Assembly: GCA_016789785.1 (NCBI GenBank) | Contig: JAEUQE010000040.1 | Location: 1-46,938, forward strand | Reading direction: 5' to 3' | DNA: 46,938 nt | Source of the DNA: Bryobacterales bacterium | Lineage (GTDB): Bacteria; Acidobacteriota; Terriglobia; Bryobacterales; Bryobacteraceae | Shown here: in pieces, positions 40,469 to 46,938 of the stretch | Layout of the letters: each line of letters starts with the position of its first letter | How positions within the stretch are numbered: position 1 is the stretch's first letter | Notes under the pieces: generated by a model | Told to the model about the DNA's origin: nothing | Seen by the model: the letters and a program-made list of their open reading frames with translations, nothing else | Database searches by the model: none | Made by a program: the position numbers and the translations under genes

Positions 40469-42808
40469 CTATGATGCTTCAGAACCGGCCTGTAGAACAA
40501 CGATGGTCATGTCGTCGTGGGCAGGTTCGGTGCCGGTGAAAGCGGCGACGTCGGCCCGGATTTGATCGAGCAGGTGCGCGGCGCTACCGTTGATGGAACG
40601 CTCCACAATGGTCTTCAAGCGATCCTCACCATACAGTTCCTGCTTCTCGTTCATCGCTTCGGTGAGGCCGTCGGAATACAGTATGAGCGCGTCGCCGGGC
40701 TGGATCCGCACCTCATCCAGCCGGATACTGCGATCGAAGATCTTGGCGCTGGTCATGCCGAGGCCGAGCCCCGCGGGACTGAGATACCTGGCCTGTCCCG
40801 TGGATCGCTCAAACAGTAGCAGCGGATTGTGGCCCGCCCGCACGAATTGCCACGTTCGGGACTGTGGATCGAGCGAACCGAGCACGGCGGTGACGAACAT
40901 CTTGCGGCGGCACGCCTGATGCAGATGCCGGTTCAGGTGCATTGCAAGCGCGGCAACGTCGGGGGCTTCGGGTGCGGCCGCGGCGATCACGCCTTTGGTC
41001 AACGTCATGTAGAGGGCGGCGGGCATGCCTTTGCCCGAGACGTCGGCGACGCAGATCCCGAGACGGCCATCGGAGAACCGGAAGTACTCATAGAGATCGC
41101 CGCCGACATCGCGGGCCGGCACGCAGCTTCCGGCCAGTGAAAAGCCCGCAACGCCTGGCGCCGACTCCGGCAGCATGCGTTTCTGCGCTTGCTGCGCGAG
41201 GCTGAACTCCGCTTTCAGCCGCTCCTTCTGCGAAAGCCTGCCGGTGAGGATGTCTTCGTCCGAAGGCTCCTCGGCTCTTGCGATTCTCATCAGCAGTACG
41301 AAAAGACCCGCGTAGGCGAGGGATGCGGCGCCCAGCAGGATGCCGGACTTCGTGAAGCTGGGGTTCGCGGAGGTTGTGAGGATCCCTATCGCAACCAGGA
41401 TCGAGTGCATCTTGGCCGCGGCGAGCAGCGTGAGCAGGCCGTATTGCTGATAGAGGAAAAGCTCAATCGCAACCGTGAGTACCGCGCTTAGAATCGCACC
41501 GGTCAGGCCTGATCCGAATGGAGTGAGCAGGAACGAGATGGCGCAGGTGGCTGCGAAGAAGATCGTGAGGCCGATCCAGCGAACGGCGAGCGTTCGCGTC
41601 AACACTGGGAGCAGGCCGGCGAACAGCGCGACACTCGTCAGTTCGAACGGCGTGAAGACCACCATGGTAACGGGAGCGGCTGACAACATCTGCTCCCATA
41701 CGGATTCCCATTGCAGAAGCGTATCTGGAAACAAGCCGCTTGCCGCGATCACCAGCGGCGGCAGACCCAGAACGCCGGACCACGCGAAGCCGCGCAGAAT
41801 GGATTGCGGAATCGCCTCGGCGCGCCACCTGCGTTGAAGGATGAGGCGCATCTCGCGCCACTTCTCCCATTCGTTGCGGCGTGCGGCCTCAAGACCCACG
41901 CCGATGATGGCGATCGCGCAGAGTGCGAGCCATCCGACACCCACAATCACACCGGTTTGAAATGACCCGTGTGCTCCGCGGAACATCAGAAAGTTCGGGG
42001 TCGTGCCGATGATGCCCGTGCCGATCATGAGGGCGCCGGCCGTAAGCGCGGAACGGTGGTGGATGTGACCTCGCATCCAGCGGATCAAATAGGAAGCGAA
42101 AAGAAAGAAACTGGCGAAAAAGATGAGAATCCCGAGCGAAATTTTCGATGTGGCGGTGAAGGCTTTACTTAGTGCCTCGAACTGTTTGCCCACGGGGTCG
42201 GCGATACGGTGGGATACCGATGCCTCGCGGAAGGTGTTCCCATCGAAACGCACCGCGATCTGCCATTCCAGCGCAGGCTTCGACGGTGCTTCGGCTGTCC
42301 AGCGAGGCTCCATGCGGTCGGCATTGTCCGCAAGCGGAGTGAATCGGGAAGCGTCGTGCCCGGCAAGATAGAGGAATGCACGCTGCGCCATCTCCATGCG
42401 ATTCGGGAAGGTCAACTCCAGATCCTTCGCGCGACTGCCGGGCTTTGGAGTGTAGATCCTGGTGACGCGGCCGTGCCCACCCACGGAGACCGTGACCTGA
42501 CGGCGTGAGGCGAGATCGTTGAAGATCAGCCGGACGTGGAGTGGGGAGTCGAAGGTATCGAACGGCTGGCTGCCGTGGCGCGATTGCCAGATATGGAGCG
42601 GATGCGAGTAAGAATTCTCCGGACGCCACTTCCATTTGGACACATCGGTATTGAGTAACTGCTTGACGGCCTCCACCGCCGCATCGTGCGCGGCGCGGAT
42701 CCCGATTTTGCTTACGGCGGCGGGCGTTCCTCCCAGGCGGAGCCAGAGCAGAATCCACAGGGTAAGACTGGTGGCCGCGATCAGAGCGAGTGCGCGCGGG
42801 CTTCTCAT
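40469..42808 (-). CDS. membrane SpoIIE-type PP2C phosphatase
   Basis: A 779-residue protein. The N-terminal 200 residues form an extracytoplasmic domain between a first helix (about 8-26) and a multi-helix membrane region (about 217-520); the C-terminal 230 residues are a PP2C phosphatase with all metal motifs: GGDLYEYF, CVADVSGKGMPAAL, ILYSDGLTEA and HDDMTIVVL. It should dephosphorylate the STAS protein encoded 18 bases downstream in response to an envelope signal. The start overlaps the stop of the second phosphatase gene (ATGA). The two are distant tandem paralogues. Confidence 0.88.
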   Translation of the reverse strand: MRSPRALALIAATSLTLWILLWLRLGGTPAAVSKIGIRAAHDAAVEAVKQLLNTDVSKWKWRPENSYSHPLHIWQSRHGSQPFDTFDSPLHVRLIFNDLASRRQVTVSVGGHGRVTRIYTPKPGSRAKDLELTFPNRMEMAQRAFLYLAGHDASRFTPLADNADRMEPRWTAEAPSKPALEWQIAVRFDGNTFREASVSHRIADPVGKQFEALSKAFTATSKISLGILIFFASFFLFASYLIRWMRGHIHHRSALTAGALMIGTGIIGTTPNFLMFRGAHGSFQTGVIVGVGWLALCAIAIIGVGLEAARRNEWEKWREMRLILQRRWRAEAIPQSILRGFAWSGVLGLPPLVIAASGLFPDTLLQWESVWEQMLSAAPVTMVVFTPFELTSVALFAGLLPVLTRTLAVRWIGLTIFFAATCAISFLLTPFGSGLTGAILSAVLTVAIELFLYQQYGLLTLLAAAKMHSILVAIGILTTSANPSFTKSGILLGAASLAYAGLFVLLMRIARAEEPSDEDILTGRLSQKERLKAEFSLAQQAQKRMLPESAPGVAGFSLAGSCVPARDVGGDLYEYFRFSDGRLGICVADVSGKGMPAALYMTLTKGVIAAAAPEAPDVAALAMHLNRHLHQACRRKMFVTAVLGSLDPQSRTWQFVRAGHNPLLLFERSTGQARYLSPAGLGLGMTSAKIFDRSIRLDEVRIQPGDALILYSDGLTEAMNEKQELYGEDRLKTIVERSINGSAAHLLDQIRADVAAFTGTEPAHDDMTIVVLQAGSEAS

Positions 42809-45240
42809 GCCACTCGCTCCATCGTGCCTGCCGACGTCTGTTCCACCCCAATGACGACTACCGTGACATCATCCTGAAGTCTGGCGGAGCGAAACATTCG
42901 CCGCCCGAAGACGAACTGCTGGATGGTCTGATGCAGAGTGTCAGCGGAGAGATGCAGTTGCTTCCCGATGCGGCGCAGTAACCAGCGATCGGCATCGCGC
43001 TGCCCGGTAACACCCACCAGCCGGCAAAGCCCATTGGTATAGAGAATCGCCCGTTGATCGGGATCGAGGCGGGCCGAGCATTCGTACCAGACCACACCGT
43101 CCTGCTCGCGGCGGCCCTCGGAGACAACGGCTCCTTGCGGCAGCAGCAGCGCCGGTGTGTCGCCAATGCGCGCGAGTTGGAGGGTCGCTTCTCGCGTATC
43201 GATGAGCGCATAGCACAAACCTTCAGCGTTCACACCGTGAAGCTCTTTGCCGAGTGAGGCATGCAGCAGCATCAACGTTTCCGCCGGAGGAAGGCCGCTG
43301 GCCGCCTTGTGCATCAGAAAGCCCTTGGCCAGGGCGATGGAAAGCGCCGTGGCGAGGCCGTTGCCGCCGCCATCGCAGATCAGCATCCCGATTTGATGCT
43401 GGTTGATTGGGAAGAAGTCGTAGAAGTCACCGCTCACCGCTTCGGCGGGATGGCACGACGCGGCGATGGAGAGCCCCGGAAGGCAGGGCGGGGCGGCGGG
43501 AAGCAGCCTCTGTTGCGCTTCCCTTGCTGCTTCCACTTCGGACTGTAGTGTCAGCCGCTCCTGGATCTCGCGGGCGTAGGCGGGACGAACGTCGGCGTCG
43601 TTCACTACCCGGCCGAGGAAGGCGCCATAGGCTGACATGCAGAGGACAATCCCAAGGATGAGGAATGTACGCTCATCCTGATTCGCCCACAGCGGTGCGA
43701 TTTGCCCCAGTGCGGCGTAGGACACAACGAAGCTGTATCCACTGACGACCACGATGCTTGCCAGAAAATCCACCGCAAAGAAACTGAACATCAGGCCCGC
43801 GATGTGGACCAGCGTGACGAGCGTGCTGTAGGGGAACGTGAGCGGCTCGTCGGACAGGACGGACAAGGAGCCCCACGCCAACAGTCCCAGGAGCCAGTAC
43901 AGATACCTGCGGGTGCGGGCGTAACGAAGTAAGAACGTTAAAGGGCAGAGGAGGATGGAGAGACAGACAAACGTGGCTGTCACCATGGAATCGCCGAGCG
44001 CGCTAAGCCACGGTGCCCGTGTGAGTAAGTCGCCGGAACCGTAAATCAAAGCGTCGATTCCTGGATAGGCGGGTTTTCCGGAAAGGTAGATCACGTTGCG
44101 GAGAAGAACAGTCCACGACAGAACGACAGCTCCCAGAAGTCCTGATCGTCCCACGTTCCGTGAAAGCCACTTCCCGGAGAGCCATGCGTCTAATGAGGTG
44201 AGCAGCCGCGGATTCGCTTCGCGCAAGTCTCCTTCGCAGCCCGCGTAGGCCACTCCTCCCAGTAGTCCCGCGCCGATCGCGCCAATCCCTAGAAGCAGAA
44301 TTGGAAGCCACGCCGGCAGGGCCTGATCACTGTCCGTGGTCAGTTGGATGTCACTCAGGTAAAAGGTGACGGCTATAAAGGTGGCGACTACCACTCCCAC
44401 CAGATAGAGCCGTTCTCTCGGCGCCTCGTGCTGAAGCCGCCGTCGAACGTACCGGACCACGACGAACAGATACAGGATCGTCAGATAGATTCCGTAAAGC
44501 ACACGCTTCAAGTTGCGCAAGTTCGTCTTCTCCTTCGGCACGGCGCCGGAGGCGAGATCCAGGTCCAACATGTCTTCAGTTACCTGTCCGCCATGCACGC
44601 GAACAGTCAGCGTGCCGGTGAGTTTCGGCAGGTCCGCAAACGTGGCCTTCCATTGGTAACGATGCGTGGTAGAAACGCCGGAGCCGGACGTTTGGAGGTT
44701 CCTATTGGAAAGCGACATGCCCGGAACCTTGGCCGTACGGCGTGCCGCCACCGCGTCTGCCAACTTCGTGGCCTCGGGTTCCGGCAGCGGTGTGGTCTGA
44801 TCGCTCTCCTCATTGACGGTGAACCGGTGCCCGATGATCTCGCCGTTGAAACCAATCTGCACAACGAGATTGTGCGAGTCTTCGGGCGCGATCAGCCGCA
44901 CTTCGGCATAAGCCCAATCGCCCAACCGCTTCAAGAGCGTGGTTCCTTTCGGTTGTGTGGAGAGGTAGCGGTAAAGATCCCAATTGTCTTCCTGTTTGAC
45001 GCCGATGCTCCATCCCGATGGACCCTGCCCCAGCGTGGACGCAAAGGCGGTGGCCGTCCGGATCGCGCTGGAACGGTCAATTTCAACCTGTGCCGGGATT
45101 TTCCCAACGATTTCATGCTGCAGCCAGAGACCCGCGAAAAGAGCCACCGGCGCAAAGAGTGTGGCAGCGAACCAAGCCTGTTGTGCCCGTAGAGGGAGGC
45201 GTTTATCCCAGAACAGGCAGTCCGTGAAACGCTGCAGCAT
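42805..45240 (-). CDS. second membrane PP2C phosphatase with altered metal site
   Basis: An 811-residue paralogue of the next gene with the same order: first helix, extracytoplasmic domain, multi-helix membrane region (about 250-560) and PP2C domain. GDFYDFF, ICDGGGNGLATAL and LQDDVTVVVIG are conserved in position, but the Asp of the S/TDG motif is replaced: ILYTNGLCRL, with AAT at 43033-43035. This Asp binds metal in SpoIIE-type enzymes, so activity may be reduced, making a regulatory pseudophosphatase possible. ATG 45240 was chosen; GTG at 45270 would add ten residues. Confidence 0.85.
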   Translation of the reverse strand: MLQRFTDCLFWDKRLPLRAQQAWFAATLFAPVALFAGLWLQHEIVGKIPAQVEIDRSSAIRTATAFASTLGQGPSGWSIGVKQEDNWDLYRYLSTQPKGTTLLKRLGDWAYAEVRLIAPEDSHNLVVQIGFNGEIIGHRFTVNEESDQTTPLPEPEATKLADAVAARRTAKVPGMSLSNRNLQTSGSGVSTTHRYQWKATFADLPKLTGTLTVRVHGGQVTEDMLDLDLASGAVPKEKTNLRNLKRVLYGIYLTILYLFVVVRYVRRRLQHEAPRERLYLVGVVVATFIAVTFYLSDIQLTTDSDQALPAWLPILLLGIGAIGAGLLGGVAYAGCEGDLREANPRLLTSLDAWLSGKWLSRNVGRSGLLGAVVLSWTVLLRNVIYLSGKPAYPGIDALIYGSGDLLTRAPWLSALGDSMVTATFVCLSILLCPLTFLLRYARTRRYLYWLLGLLAWGSLSVLSDEPLTFPYSTLVTLVHIAGLMFSFFAVDFLASIVVVSGYSFVVSYAALGQIAPLWANQDERTFLILGIVLCMSAYGAFLGRVVNDADVRPAYAREIQERLTLQSEVEAAREAQQRLLPAAPPCLPGLSIAASCHPAEAVSGDFYDFFPINQHQIGMLICDGGGNGLATALSIALAKGFLMHKAASGLPPAETLMLLHASLGKELHGVNAEGLCYALIDTREATLQLARIGDTPALLLPQGAVVSEGRREQDGVVWYECSARLDPDQRAILYTNGLCRLVGVTGQRDADRWLLRRIGKQLHLSADTLHQTIQQFVFGRRMFRSARLQDDVTVVVIGVEQTSAGTMERVA

Positions 45241-45313
45241 AGGAAGCGGGTTGGACCATGAGGATAACACACCTCTGGGAGCCCGAGGCGGTCGGCGACA
45301 GCAAAGACACGAG

Positions 45314-45327
45314 AATCGCTAGCGATT
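45314..45327. promoter_or_regulatory. 14-base perfect palindrome before gntR
   Basis: AATCGCTAGCGATT is a perfect palindrome in the 271-base space between the second phosphatase and the divergent GntR gene. It is a candidate operator for either. The remaining part of 45241-45511 is AT-richer, with TATAGA near 45427 as a weak -10 candidate for gntR. Confidence 0.35.
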
Positions 45328-45511
45328 ATCGGTATCTCGGACGCACTTGAAAAAAGATGCAAGTTCGTGAAGGTCAGGTACCAATTGCGCAAAGGGAGTT
45401 GGCCCGATTTCGCGTCTCCATACGCATATAGAACTTACAACGAGTATCTCCCGGTGCTTTGGGGCGCCGTTGGATTGGGGGAATTGCTGTATCTGGAGGG
45501 CCGCCGAAGTG

Positions 45512-46210
45512 ATGCAACGGGAACAGGTGAGGGAGAAGGAGTACGGCAAATTGGCGGAAAGCGAATACGACTCATCACTCCTGCCACCGAGGGCTGAAGC
45601 ACTGAGCGTCCAGGTTGCCGAAAGCATCCGAGAGGCACTGTACGCGGGCGAACTGGAACCGGGACAATATCTGCGGGAGTTGGTTTTGGCGAGAGCGTTT
45701 CAGGTAAGCCAGGCAACCATCCGGGAAGCGCTGGCGCAACTGGAACACAACGGCCTCGTAATTCGCGCGCCCAATCGAGGCACTACCGTGGCGGTGATTA
45801 CGCGAGCAGACGCTCTGGAACGGATTCGGGTCTGGTGCCATCTGGAGCAGTTGGCGCTTGTGGAGGGAGTAAAGCACGTATCGGATGAGGAGATCGCCCG
45901 GATTGAGGCCCTTGCCTCGCAAGTGACCGGACGCAAGGCCCGAAGCTTCTCCCACTGTGTGGACCGGGAGTTGCACTGCCGTTTCTGGCGGCTGGCCGGA
46001 AACTCGGCACTGGTGCGGACACTCGATCAGTTGACCATGCCGCTGTTCGTCTTTCGCCGCTACCGGCCCCCGCAGAATGGTCACTACGAACGGGTGATTG
46101 ATGCGCTTCGCGAGAGGGACACTTCCGCGCTGCCGCGCGCAGTCGAGGCGCTGCACTCCATCGACGGCTCCAAGTCGCATTCCGCCAAAGCTGCTACTCG
46201 CGAAAGTTAA
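45512..46210 (+). CDS. GntR-family (FCD/FadR-type) regulator
   Basis: A 232-residue regulator with an N-terminal winged helix (LRELVLARAFQVSQATIREALAQLEHNGLV) and an all-helical FCD ligand domain with metal-type residues (DRELHCRFWRLAGNSALVRTLDQL). Such regulators bind organic-acid effectors and repress catabolic operons. The ATG at 45512 is chosen; the frame extends 14 codons further. It converges on the aminotransferase gene 8 bases away, so its target is more likely itself or distant genes. Confidence 0.85.
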   Translation: MQREQVREKEYGKLAESEYDSSLLPPRAEALSVQVAESIREALYAGELEPGQYLRELVLARAFQVSQATIREALAQLEHNGLVIRAPNRGTTVAVITRADALERIRVWCHLEQLALVEGVKHVSDEEIARIEALASQVTGRKARSFSHCVDRELHCRFWRLAGNSALVRTLDQLTMPLFVFRRYRPPQNGHYERVIDALRERDTSALPRAVEALHSIDGSKSHSAKAATRES

Positions 46211-46218
46211 CGGCGGCC

Positions 46219-46938
46219 TCAAGCTCGCGCAACTTGTTTCAACGCGTCCGCCGCATAATCCATATCTTCCAGCGTGTTGTACATGTGCGGCGAGTATCGA
46301 ATTCCCTCGGTCTCTCCGGACGCGGTGTGAGCCGAGGCGATCCGATGCTTCTGGTAGAGCGCGTCGTACAGATGGTGCGTGTCTTCGCCCTTCAATACAA
46401 ACTTCACCACACCCCCGCTTACGGCCCAATCCATGCCGGTGCGCAACTGGACGGCGGGATTCGCGGCGAGTCTCTCCTTGAGGTGCGTCATTAGCACTCG
46501 AAGCCGTGCTTCCACGTTCTGCATGCCGATGAGCTGAATGAAGTCGACGGCTGCCTCAAACGCAACGATGCGGGGATTGTCGCGCTGTCCAAATACCTCC
46601 AGCCTGCGCGCGTCCACAGGCTCCTTCTCCCATCCCGCCGTGACGATCAGCGGCCACACCCGGTCGATCTTCTCCTTACGCACGTAGAGCACGCCGTTCT
46701 CCAGCGGGCCCATTAGCCACTTATGGGCGCTCCCGGCATAGGAGTCGCAGCCGATCTTGTGCAGATTCACATCCAGCGCGCCGAAAGTCTGCGCGCCATC
46801 CACGTGAAACCACGCCCCCTGCTTCCGCGCCAACTGTGCGATCTCTTCCACGGGATACCTGTTGCCGGTGGTATTGGTCACGTGCGTCACGACGATCACG
46901 CGAGTGCGCGGCGTGATCTTACTGGCGATGGAATCAAT
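46219..46938 (-). CDS. class V aminotransferase, 5' end outside the window
   Basis: The C-terminal 239 residues of a PLP enzyme of the cysteine desulfurase/isopenicillin N epimerase-like group; the frame is open through the right edge (IDSIASKITPRTRVIVV at the border). The PLP-binding Asp is in FHVDGAQTFG and the Schiff-base Lys in YAGSAHKWLMGP. The small-domain Arg expected near the end is in GIRYSPHMYNT. The reaction cannot be fixed: desulfurase, epimerase or lyase are all possible. It ends convergently with gntR. Confidence 0.88.
   Translation of the reverse strand: MDSIASKITPRTRVIVVTHVTNTTGNRYPVEEIAQLARKQGAWFHVDGAQTFGALDVNLHKIGCDSYAGSAHKWLMGPLENGVLYVRKEKIDRVWPLIVTAGWEKEPVDARRLEVFGQRDNPRIVAFEAAVDFIQLIGMQNVEARLRVLMTHLKERLAANPAVQLRTGMDWAVSGGVVKFVLKGEDTHHLYDALYQKHRIASAHTASGETEGIRYSPHMYNTLEDMDYAADALKQVARA

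Noticed and set aside
45367..45597. 76-residue rightward frame in the gntR leader
   Set aside because: It overlaps the gntR start in another frame, lacks a ribosome binding site and resembles no protein.

Overview
The window reads as chromosomal DNA of an Acidobacteriota bacterium, most likely of the Bryobacter/Solibacter group. The evidence is a high-GC sequence with pervasive antisense shadow frames, an ADOP-type orphan FtsX/MacB permease (a family named for Acidobacteria), a 1061-residue Oar-like TonB-dependent receptor with an N-terminal carboxypeptidase-regulatory-like domain, a DUF6677 protein and an orphan sulfatase. No rRNA, tRNA, CRISPR array, transposase or phage structural gene was recognised.

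Layout. 1-8.4 kb: DUF2203 protein, sulfatase, two small unknowns (one papain/transglutaminase-like, AT-richer), an MsbA-type ABC exporter, a GT39-like membrane glycosyltransferase, then a MarR regulator with its methyltransferase and two small membrane proteins. 8.4-12 kb: an autoinhibited Fic protein behind a set of short repeats, and a PAS histidine kinase lacking its phospho-acceptor histidine. 12-17.3 kb: a patatin phospholipase fused through one membrane helix to a dead trypsin-like domain and a DUF3616 domain, flanked by two nearly identical secreted DUF3616 genes. 17.5-22.3 kb: hydroxyacid dehydrogenase plus HpcH/HpaI aldolase, the relic of a two-gene nucleotidyltransferase module, and the ADOP permease. 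22.3-26.2 kb: a leftward run of two unknown proteins, a KGGVGR ATPase and a polysaccharide deacetylase. 26.3-29.6 kb: a catabolic-looking operon (PH-domain protein, SDR, orphan sugar-binding lipoprotein, Ldh2-type dehydrogenase). 29.6-33 kb: an ATPase-TOPRIM-like pair followed by a PIN toxin/antitoxin pair. 33-39.6 kb: DUF1697, the TonB receptor, a decayed receptor copy behind it, an M20 peptidase and an epoxide-hydrolase-like enzyme. 39.6-45.2 kb: a partner-switching operon (two membrane PP2C phosphatases, STAS antagonist, RsbW-like kinase). 45.3-46.9 kb: GntR regulator and a partial class V aminotransferase.

How it fits together. Housekeeping and catabolic operons are interleaved with accessory modules that resemble conflict or defence systems: Fic, patatin/DUF3616, KGGVGR trio, ATPase-TOPRIM, PIN-HTH. 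Two candidates for an undescribed system stand out. One is the patatin-pseudotrypsin-DUF3616 fusion between its two secreted DUF3616 paralogues, which looks like a membrane-spanning sensor-effector with soluble relatives of its own sensor domain. The other is the KGGVGR trio, whose first gene may be an ADP-ribosyltransferase-like effector. The ATPase-TOPRIM pair appears to sit between two copies of the 3' end of the neighbouring dehydrogenase gene, as expected for an integrated cassette. Functional statements rest on motif reading by eye; no searches were run.
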